A stretch of DNA of 64,000 nucleotides from Adiantum capillus-veneris (taxonomy: Eukaryota; Streptophyta; Polypodiopsida; Polypodiales; Pteridaceae): the NCBI GenBank assembly GCA_014529385.2, contig CM043960.1:24335896-24399895 (forward strand). Direction: 5' to 3'. How positions within the stretch are numbered: position 1 is the first letter of the stretch; every line of letters begins with the position of its first letter. A program made the translations under genes and the position numbers. This document shows positions 54,531 to 64,000 of this stretch, piece after piece. The notes beneath the pieces were generated by a model, which did not search any database, was not told the DNA's origin, and was given only the letters and a program-made list of their open reading frames with translations.

Positions 54531-56023
54531 CTCTAGTCGATAACCCAAGGGCATCTACCAACTAGTAGTATGTGCCCAAGGTTTTTGGAAAAGAAAATTG
54601 TGGGGAATCTTGGCAAATGAGGGCGCAAAAAAGCGAGATTGGAGCATGGAGGTCCCAACTGCAGCGTTAGGAGGGGGGAGAGAGAGAGTGGAAACAGGAA
54701 AGGGTGGAGATGCGAGGCGACCATTGGGAGATGTGAGTGCGACTGTTGGGGCGCAGAGGAAATAAGCAATTCTTTTTGTTTAATTTGTGGGTCGCTTGAG
54801 GCAACATAGAGTTGGCGACATTGACTAGATGTAGAGTTGGCTACTAGAGCTGCAGAAGAGGCGTTTGTTCAGATGTAGCGAGCTCAAATCCGTCACCCAC
54901 CTTTTACTAGAGATTATACAGATCTCAGAATCTCAGATCAGTCCTAGCTTTGCCTCGAGACTTAAAGGAAGGAATCGCAGGAGGTAATGAATATAATAAA
55001 AGATGAACCAGTATGTCCCTATGAACCTAGTATAGTTTCTACACCCAAATGTGTGAATTTTAAATATTTGCCAAATATTCTAGTAATAGGGTAAAACCCC
55101 CAATTTTAAAACCTTTAAGCTGTTGACTGGTGCAATTTTCCTGCAACAAAAACCTTGGCGCAATTTGTAGCTATCAACAAGCTCGACCCACAGCAAAACC
55201 CTTGGTGCACATAACCAATCGCACATTGAGATCGTCGGGATTCTTCCCAATCGCATGTATCAAAAGTTGGTGCCTGTAGCACAAGTGTCACGGTCCAGTT
55301 TTAAACAATATTGACAACACGATTCAAACTTGCATCCTACGGACATGATTTTATCTCAGCTACATTGACCACGAAACCACCCACTTTTCGTTGGACTCAA
55401 ACTAGTCCTAGTGTAACTTATGTTCCGACCGAGCGATGAACTGCACCCCATTAGTGGTCCACATACCCTATTAAGTGGGTCATGAGTTTTGAAATTGGCC
55501 ATTTAGGCCTAGAAGGGCTTGTCTTCACATTACTTCTTTTCTCATGCAAATTCTCTAAGTTTTCTCAATACTACATTTTCTTTAAAGGTGTAGCACCATG
55601 GAAAAAGTGTGTGAGAGGTGTGTGTGAGATAGGTTCCATCTTTCTTTTCTTAACTTTGTGATTCATCTCTATCTCTATCTCAGCTTCTACACTAGCTTTC
55701 TCTCTCCTTTCATTGAAAGAATTTTCACTTTCACTTTACTTCTTTAGGACTCTTTGTAATATAGCCCTCGTCACTCTTTGGAATAAGGCCCTTGTCACTC
55801 TAGAGAACGAGCAATGTATAGGTCTTAGGCGTAGTCCAAGTCTCAATCTACTAAATTTAAATGCATTGCACTTTAAATTTAGTAACTAGTGATTCAGATC
55901 GACTGTTCTTTCCCACTCCATCACGTCGGATGACATTTTGTGGACAAGTAGGGAGATGCAAGAAACACGCATACACGCTGACATAGAAACACAAAGATTA
56001 AGTCCACATTTTAACTTTGATGA
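54531..56023. other. No gene recognised
   Basis: Mixed-composition DNA with short AG and TC runs. No coding, RNA or mobile signature that I can support. Confidence 0.6.
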
Positions 56024-56238
56024 AATTTCCAATCTAAGAGTTAATCACAACATGGTGAAGATTCATGTAGGCCTACTAAGAACAAAGTGTTCTAAATAGG
56101 ATATTTATTTTGCTAGTCCATATAGACAAATTTCCAATCTAAGAGTTAATCACAACATGGTGAAGATTCATGTAGGCCTACTAAGAACTAAGTGTTCTCA
56201 ATAGGATATATTTATTTTGCTAGTCCATATAGACAAAT
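56024..56238. repeat. 104-bp tandem duplication
   Basis: AAATTTCCAATCTAAGAG starts both copies (56024 and 56128). The copies differ at a few positions only and end TAGTCCATATAGAC. Confidence 0.95.
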
Positions 56239-58125
56239 TTAGAGCCAAAAGTAAAAAAACTCATCATTTTCCACATAGATAAAAGGGTCAAAATATTAAG
56301 CTTAGATTATCAAAATGACTTATGAACTTTCTTCATGCTTCGCTAGGGCCTCTTTAACTGCCGATAGTCCTTCATTTTATTATCCATCCTAGCAAGTATA
56401 ATTCTCATTGGGGATAGATGCAACAAGAAATGAATGTTTTTCATGCTATTTAGAAGCACTCTCTTCCTCAAAAGGGAAAAAATGCTCTTGGTGAAACTTA
56501 AGATCATCTCAATATCACCTTTTTTTTATAGAATACTCACAATAAGCGAGTTATACATATTAACCATCAAAAAGAATTACAAAGGTCAAGCCATGGCACC
56601 ACAGTCACCTATATCTCGGCTACAAAGGGAGCCACCCTATCCACGGATCAACTAAAATCGGATGCAAAGGGAGCCACCCTATCCAAACCCAATGAAGCAT
56701 GGCGAACATAGGAGGCACCCAATCAAGACGGACATAGATAGATTAGGGAGACTACATCTACCACCATATAGGATGGTTTGCCACCCCATCCGTGAATGCC
56801 TGAGACATCGGGAAAAGCAAGAGAAGATCATAGGACACAAGCCACCCAAGGAGAGGACCAACAGAAGTAGAGCCCTTGCATGGGGAAGACGCCATGGCGG
56901 GCCACCTCTCATATTACCTGTAACATTTAATGGCCTAGTAACTTGTGTGTAGAGGAAAATAACATGAACATAGTGAGCATTTCATTAGAATAGATTCCTA
57001 ATGAGCATAACAAGAGTGCTTGGGTGAAGAGAGCAACAAAAAGCATAACACCTAGTTAGATAGGCATAAACAATACTTCAAAAGAGAGAGAAACTAAGCT
57101 ATTGACAACACTTGAGGACCGGATTTACATGGAGCCGGTCCCCCCTCCAAAAGGATTTGTATTATAGGTTTCCCCCGTCAAGAGAGACATTTTACAATAC
57201 AATTCTTTGTGTTCCTTCAATAACTAGCTAGTGCAATGAAGATGGAAGCTTCAAGCACTAAGCAAAACACTTATAAAACACAACATCAATTCCCTCACGG
57301 TCTCAGACCCAAGACCTCACACACCTTCGAAGATGGTGAGAGCTAGCGGGGTATGAGAGTAGATTGAGAGGAAGAAGGAGTAGTCTTACGCGAAAGATGT
57401 ATATCTCCTCACATAGTCACTCATATTAGCATAGCATAGCTTAGTAACTACCATGGTAGAGGAGGTGAGCATGCATTGAAGCTTGGCTCTTGGTTGGATT
57501 TTCATCACAAATCCAAGAGTTGTTGGTGTAGGCCTCCCTTCTCCAAGCTTGGAGTAGATGATAAGCTTTCCATTAAAGCTTGAGAAGGAGAGAGAGAGAG
57601 AGATATTCTTCTTGCTTCACACATGAGCTAGTGTGAGTGTGTGTGCAATAATGCCTTTGAAAATCAGTCCCCTCTCTCTCTTGGTCGACCCCTCTTGCTA
57701 ATTCCTCTTGTTGTCTTCCCATTGGACCCTCCTGGCTTAGCCAATAGAATTGAAGAAGCGTAAGTGATAGTCTTGTGACATGTGTCCCCCTTTCCCCTTT
57801 TGTGAGAGCTTTAGGTAATTAATTAATGCAACTAAACTCTCATTGAATCCCTTTGTCTTCTGGTCAATAGGAATCAGGCAAGCCATTGGGCTGTTGAATG
57901 CTCATTGGACCCCTTGGGAGATTGTCCAATAGTCTTCTAGAGAGCTTAATTCTTATTGGTTCTTTTATTAAGTGTTTTTAAATGAATTAAACTAAATTTA
58001 CTCTAGCCTAATTCTCATTAGTCCACCTCCATGGCCATCCAATAGGATTTGAGTGCACCTTGTGGGCATCTAGGCTAGGGAGCTAACATGTGTCCCTCAT
58101 TGCCTTTGTGTAAAGAGAGCCTGTG

Positions 58126-58126
<1 letters not shown>
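56239..58126. other. No gene recognised
   Basis: Short duplicated phrase CAAAGGGAGCCACCCTATCCA near 56620 and 56665. Open frames at 56434-56952 are low in information and match no family. The rest is non-coding. Confidence 0.6.

Positions 58127-58170
<44 letters not shown>
58127..58170. repeat. (GT)n microsatellite
   Basis: About 22 GT units followed by a T-rich stretch. Confidence 0.95.
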
Positions 58171-58173
<3 letters not shown>

Positions 58174-59747
58174 TTCTCTCCCATCCCCTACTTACACGGC
58201 TCGCCCCCTCCTATGTAGGAGTCATGAAGACTTTTTTGTACACACCCGTATCCAATTCCACTAAACTTGACCATTGGACACAACCATTGAATTTTGGAAC
58301 CTTAGCATTTTGGAAGTCTTAAAGGGCTAAACCTTAGGGTATTTAAAGCCCATTGTTGCACGTTGCTCTTTTGTAGATGGCCCCCCCTTTGGATCCCTAT
58401 TTTCCTTCCTTTGGATCCCTATTGTGGCTAGTCTGCCATCTTAACTAATATTCTAGCTTTCTTTCCCCTGGCACTTCCCCATATTAAATGATCAGTTTAA
58501 CATGAGAAAATCATTTAGGAGAATTAGATATTAGTTGACATTACCCACCATACAGACGGCTTCGGCACCAAAAAAAGACATTGAAGCATGGGTCCTAGCC
58601 ACAACCCACAATAGGCAAAAGCAAACAACTTGTACCAAGAAATGGAAATTACCAAAAGACACAATTGGAGACATAGTCACCAACCGCCGGAGACCTCAAT
58701 GGAATGCGCAACCCATGCAACCCCAAGCCCTTCATCATCCTTTGGCATGCATTGCATCAAGAAAGTGTTGTAGCTCATGGACTTGTGGTAGGGATAGATT
58801 GAGAAGAGCCCATCAACCGAATTGATTGTGCATACACCACCAAAGTGGTCTCACCCCAACATTGGCGAGCATCCACAATTGCCTCTATTGAAGACAGGAG
58901 AATGTGTCCCTCTCAAAGAGAGGAGGCCGCCTCACAACCGTGGATCCAAAAATGAGGGATCTCAATATCACCTTAAAGTGAGTTGGACTAAAGTAATAAG
59001 GTGAATGCTAACAAAACGTGAAGTGCTACTATGCATCGGTTCTATTTAAGGGTATCTAAAAAGATGCTTTATGAATTTCATTTGAAATGAAAGAATAATT
59101 TACAACTAAAGAAGTACATTTTAAACCAAAAAGTTAAAAAGAAAGGTATGGACGCGGTTTCTTTTAATGAGAATCTCAAGAGATGCCCATCAAAACAAAT
59201 GTGAGTGAATGGGAAAGGGGGAAGCTTAAGGGTAGAATATGGCAAGTGGCATTTGACCAAGCGACCACAAGGCAGTCCAAACAGAGGGTGCGCGAGTCAA
59301 AAAGAGGAGACAAGTGGCATGCAGAGAAGGAGTGAGTAGAAACTTTGTTTTTTTTATATGAACGCCTTCGCATGTATGGCATCAAGCTACCCGTGGTGCC
59401 TTGGATTGGTGCAATCTATTCTCTGGTTTGAGCGACGTCTTGAGTACGATCTCGAGTCTTTTGCACCTACAAATTCTCTCTCTCTCTCATCCTTGAAATA
59501 GTTCCAAATATGCATCCAAAGCCATGGACCAAGCAGGGTTGTTGGCAATACTTCTTAGCTAATTATTACATTGAGATTGTACAAAAATCTATCAAACATA
59601 ATGTCGTGTGTGACCTCTTGAACAAAATGTACTAGTTTAGTTCAAAATGCATTACATGATAGAATATGAACATCTTTAAAGGGATGCAATGTGTCATGTG
59701 CTCATATTCACCCCCCTTTAATGCACAAAGATGAGAGATCTAGGGTG

Positions 59748-59752
<5 letters not shown>
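58171..59752. other. No gene recognised
   Basis: Open frames of 60-96 codons without family motifs. There is no repeat longer than short phrases. Confidence 0.6.
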
Positions 59753-59795
<43 letters not shown>

Positions 59796-59997
59796 TGCAC
59801 AAAGGTGAGAGAGAGAGAGAGAGAGAGACGTAACTTGAAAGAATTAGGGAGAGGGATGGAGATGGATAAATGGAGACGATGCTATCTAAGATAAATACAT
59901 GCAAAGATAGAGGGAGGGAAAGCAAAAGAGAGAGAAGGGATAAACATATCTACATGCACAAATATATATATAGATAGAGAAGGGGGGTCGGGGCGGG

Positions 59998-60049
<52 letters not shown>

Positions 60050-60086
60050 TAAACAAAGGGGGTTAGAAAGGAGAAAAAGAGAAAGG

Positions 60087-60130
<44 letters not shown>

Positions 60131-60223
60131 TTACCTAAGAAAGAGGAGAGAGATGGAGATGGATTGATAGACATGATGCTACCTATGATAGGTACATGTA
60201 AAGATAAATGAATAAATAAATTA

Positions 60224-60254
<31 letters not shown>

Positions 60255-60310
60255 TATTACTAAGGAGAGAGATGGAGATGGATAAATAGAGACGGTGTTG
60301 CCTAAGATGC
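59753..60310. repeat. Purine-rich composite array
   Basis: Long AG tracts (about 59753-59790, 59810-59827, 60000-60044, 60090-60127, 60240-60254) alternate with three diverged copies of a unit containing GAGATGGAGATGGAT and GATGCTA or GGTGTTGCCTA (near 59855, 60150 and 60270). Frames here (poly-Leu/Ser) are artefacts. Confidence 0.88.
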
Positions 60311-60754
60311 ATGTTGCCTAAGCTACATGCATCGAACCAGCTAAGGCCAATGCATTCTATCTCATTGCATAGGGGCGAGGTCGATCAATACAATAACAAA
60401 ACAATATGAGGATTTTATTGAAGCTTAAGCTTGAACGGGGCGCATTTGTGAAGATTCCATCTAGTAAAGTCTGAAAGTGGAGCGAATAGATATTAAAAGG
60501 AAATCCTTGTCCTTGAAGAAGGGACCCATTTACAAACGATACAAAGACAATAAAAAAAAGTCAAGTTAGCTTTAAAAGCCAGACCAAAGGCAAAATGATG
60601 TAAAGACACATTCACAATATAAAAGGAACTTAATCTTTACAAAACCTTTATTTTAAACCAAAGAGGACCTGTGTTCACAATAGAAGAAATTTTACACCTT
60701 TTGCTCCACCAAACCCCTATGGCCTTCTCTTAGCCAAAAAGCAAACATATGGAG

Positions 60755-60757
<3 letters not shown>

Positions 60758-60794
<37 letters not shown>

Positions 60795-60815
60795 CGAGAG
60801 CGAGAGGGAGGGAGG
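60758..60815. repeat. (AG)n microsatellite, degenerate end
   Basis: About 32 bp of pure AG, then GGAGCGAGAGCGAGAGGGAG. Confidence 0.93.
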
Positions 60816-61075
60816 AGGGAGAGACACAGAGCCATAAAGAGGAAGGACATGGAGAGAGGTGTTACATCCAAGACATTGTAAGATTGAGCACAAATTGGTG
60901 GGTTCTTTTTTGGCTTGCCTTCTCATGCTAACAATTGAATTTTTCTTTTCTTTTTATTTGTCAATGGATTCCTTGTCACTCCTTTCATTTAAGAGCATTG
61001 CATGGCTTGACTTCCCTTTCAATTGATTGTTTTAAAGTTCCAAAGTGAACTTTCACCTTGTAAAACATCTCTGTC

Positions 61076-61103
61076 ACTCTCTCTCTCTCTCTCTCTCTCT
61101 CTC
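61076..61103. repeat. (CT)n microsatellite
   Basis: About 14 CT units, in the opposite strand sense to most tracts in the window. Confidence 0.93.
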
Positions 61104-61229
61104 AAAACTAGTACGAGAGAGACCATCGATACTCACTTTTTCTTCGAAAACACTCCACTCAAATAATTTATAATTAATAATCAAAGTCTTCTTGATACAA
61201 CATTGGTTCACGCGTGTAGTGAATGTCCA

Positions 61230-62060
61230 AGGCCCAAACGTCTTCAAACCTTGGTACACTCATTAAGGTGTTTTAACTTGAGTAAACACTCTTACTCGAT
61301 ATTGTTTGCGACGACCTATAATACTCACCACTGCATTTAGAGACCGCTGAAAGCTAGAGATGGTGGCAAGAATTTGACTAGAATCTTCATGGTGAGCAAA
61401 GGAAATAGGGTAACATCCAAGCTATACATAGACCACATATTATGGTACAAATATATCTCATACAAGCCAACCAACACATGTGAAAGTCTACCACATTGTC
61501 TACGGAACATGAAAGAGATTTCAATTTCAAAAGACAGCTCAACTAACCAATTCTACCTAGTTGCATACATTATTATAGTGCAAGAAATTTGTTTCGCCTA
61601 CACTAAGTATTGAGAGAGACATTTTGAATAGAAGCTTGTAAGGCCCAAGATTCTTCAAATCTTGGTACAGTCATTGAGGTGTTTCAACTTGGGTAAACAT
61701 TCTCACTTGATATTGTTTGTGACAACCATTAAACTAGGCATTTCATTTAGAGGCTGCTCTAAACCAAAGATGGTGGCAAGAATTTGATTGGAATCTTCAT
61801 GGCGAGCAAAGAAAATATGGTAACATCCGAGTGTAGGCATAGTCCACCTATTGTGGTAAAGAGATATCTCATGCAAGTCGACCAAAACATGCAAAAAATC
61901 TATCGCATTCTCTACAAAACGTGAAAGAGTTCAATCATTCCAAAAGATAACTCATTAAACCTATTTCTACCTAGTTGCATGCACTATTATAGTGCAAGAA
62001 ATTTGTTATTCCTACGCTTTTCAAGGATTGCAAGAGACATTCTAAATAGAAGCTTGTAAA
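61230..62060. repeat. 411-bp tandem duplication
   Basis: Copies start AGGCCCAAACGTCTTCAAAC (61230) and AGGCCCAAGATTCTTCAAAT (61641). They stay alignable throughout, with shared words AGATGGTGGCAAGAATTTGA, TACCTAGTTGCAT and TTATAGTGCAAGAAATTTGT. No coding sequence is apparent. Confidence 0.93.
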
Positions 62061-62476
62061 ATAGTTTTCCTAGATGTTTTTCAAGGTGATGGAAAGAGGT
62101 CATATATTTGTATTCCCAAAACAACATGGGGGACTTGGGCCTATAGTTGTCAGCCTTGGATTTATAGTATGATTATAGTGGTCTAGATCGATTGATCGGT
62201 CTGACTGACTTCTCTATCATAAACGATGGTTTATAGTTAGATATTTGAGTGACAACATGCACATGGGCACACATGCACAGTCTTGGAAAGCACAAAACCA
62301 TCCTTTAAAAGGAATAGATGTCGAATAGTTGTGTTTAAGAGTCCCCATTGTCCACCCCACCAATCAATCTACAATAAACTCATTCAATTGCAACTACAAT
62401 TGTCCTTGTCTCAATTTTCATTGCCCTGCAAAGACAATTCAAAGCATACTTTGATCCTTGCTTGATTTCTTTATTG

Positions 62477-62479
<3 letters not shown>
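62061..62479. other. No gene recognised
   Basis: Non-coding flank between the 411-bp duplication and a TC tract. Confidence 0.6.

Positions 62480-62541
<62 letters not shown>
62480..62541. repeat. (TC)31 microsatellite
   Basis: 62 bp of uninterrupted TC. Confidence 0.96.
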
Positions 62542-62545
<4 letters not shown>

Positions 62546-63182
62546 AAGAGTATCCAGTCCAAAGGGAGATATTAATAACGTTAGTGTAGATAGTATTCTT
62601 TTTGTTCAAATTTTTAAGCACATGCTAAACAATGTAATAGGATTTTCTTCCCAGCTTTAAGACAATCAAATTCAAAGAGAGTCATTTTTCCAATCATTAG
62701 GAACTCATCTCTACCTTCCCCTATTGAGACATGGTTAATGACCATTGGCATCATTGTTGCAAGAAAGTCCCTATAAATGCGTACTTAGCAATTTACCAAA
62801 AATTAGGATTGACAAAACCACTCTAATCCATCCATGACATCATTAATGTTCCTATGAGCAGATGATGATGATAATGCCATCAAATTCTACAAACATTCAC
62901 CATCAAGAGATTTTATGGCAAAGATCATGCACAACCATTTGCCACACATGACCAGGATACACACAAGGCTTTAAAAGATTAGATGTGGGAATGGAGAGAA
63001 TGGGGATACAAATGAAAAAGTAAAACCTAAAGTTTTATATCTTGCAAAGGAGTGTAATAAACATACACAACCTTCAGAGAAAGAAAATGCAAATCTCATA
63101 CTGACAACTATCCAAGGGGAAAATATTGATATCCAAGTGGTGAGGTTAAGTGGCATCAAATGGCAGATTTGTCTTGCCCACC

Positions 63183-63184
<2 letters not shown>
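62542..63184. other. No gene recognised
   Basis: AT-rich non-coding sequence without identifiable structure. Confidence 0.6.

Positions 63185-63239
<55 letters not shown>
63185..63239. repeat. (GA)n microsatellite
   Basis: About 27 GA units. Confidence 0.96.
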
Positions 63240-63241
<2 letters not shown>

Positions 63242-64000
63242 AAATTGAGAGGCTAGAGTAAAGGTATTTGAGGTAAGGCCACAATCATTTTGCATTGCAT
63301 GGAGGGTGCAATTTCATCGATACTTTGCAAAACACATCCATGGCTTGGTAGGATTCCAAGCATTCTTGCACATTTCCAAGGTGCAAGGTTTAAAGAAATT
63401 CCACAACAAGGGCAATCTTGTTGTTGCTTTTCACAACACCTATACCTCTACTCCTTGAACCCCTCAGAAAGCTTGGTCATACTGTCTTCCTGATAACTTC
63501 CCAGAACTTTTAACACAACTTCAATTCATTAAATCAAAATAAGTTCAGCAAAACAATTGATTGGATAATCACGACATAGAAAGAGAACATAAACAAGAAT
63601 CAAAACACAAGACACCATATTGGGTACCAACCATCCCTCTCAATCAAAATGGTTGAGTACCTCTTTATTCATCTAGTGGAGCATGAATCACAATAAAATA
63701 AATATATGAAAGATAAGAGAGCATGAGCTACATAATCAAGAGAGTCTATGCCATGATTAAGAAAGAAAATTAGCATAAAAGTGGACAAAAGTAACTTGGT
63801 TCTAATGGAGATTATGTCAGCTCTATTGATTTTGGAAGGGGCATAAAACTCCAAGTTACTTGCTCAGGATACTCCCAAAGCACTTGTCTTCCTTGTGGAG
63901 GATCAAGAAGATGATTCTCGCAGAGAAAGTAAGATGTGTGCGATGACATGCTTTCAGGGTTCTCTTTCTCTCTTTATCACTTGCATACATGCACCCAAAA
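63240..64000. other. No gene recognised
   Basis: Open frames of about 60 codons only, none with a family motif. Confidence 0.6.

Noticed and set aside
59950..60312. 120-codon Ser/Leu-rich frame
   Set aside because: It is the translation of CT microsatellites on the minus strand.
1..64000. CRISPR array, bacterial operon, phage or novel defence system
   Set aside because: No spaced identical repeats with unique spacers and no bacterial gene organisation. All structured signals fit plant transposons, simple repeats and one intron-bearing plant gene.

Overview
This window looks like nuclear DNA from a seed plant with a large, repeat-rich genome. The evidence is Ty3/Gypsy chromoviruses with gag, pol and a C-terminal chromodomain, plant L1-type LINEs, Copia-type sequences, hAT-like MITEs, very many (AG)n/(TG)n tracts, and exons of one plant-type gene with GT..AG introns. 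I cannot name the species. No rRNA, tRNA, CRISPR array or bacterial operon is visible.

Layout. 1-4122: an unplaced ORF, then a minus-strand chromovirus remnant (H) whose LTR carries a 582 bp hAT-like MITE. 4123-6060: low-complexity and repeat DNA, including a G37 tract. 6060-8239 and 16541-19457: one L1-type LINE split by a minus-strand chromovirus (A, 8240-16540, TSD AAAGT). 19556-21321: a second, 5'-truncated LINE. 21470-22947: three minus-strand exons of a P-loop sulfotransferase-like plant gene, the only convincing host gene. 23527-24419, 30939-31091 and 39568-40066: pieces of an older Gypsy element (G), interrupted by chromovirus C (24420-30938) and by chromovirus B (31092-39562, TSD TGAGC), the best preserved element. 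40067-42658: F, an LTR element with a short non-coding interior. 42659-44424: LTR remnants and a Copia RNase H fragment. 44425-51842: D, a Gypsy element with gag and protease but no pol, containing E (45808-49183, TSD TTCCA), a non-coding Copia-like element on the minus strand. 51843-64000: almost gene-free, with purine-rich microsatellites and tandem duplications.

How it fits together. Most of the sequence is a stack of insertions whose order can be read from target-site duplications. A entered the LINE, C and B entered G, E entered D, and MITEs entered H and C. Element B is one continuous gag-pol frame of about 1,660 codons broken only by four stop codons. A shares two of those stops, so both copies seem to come from a source that already carried them. 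Several otherwise diverged LTRs share a conserved R/U5-like block, and C and F also share TGACGTGGCA-type motifs. The host gene's missing 3' exons are not seen in the window. Either its next intron exceeds 21 kb and holds the LINE/Gypsy stack, or the gene is broken.
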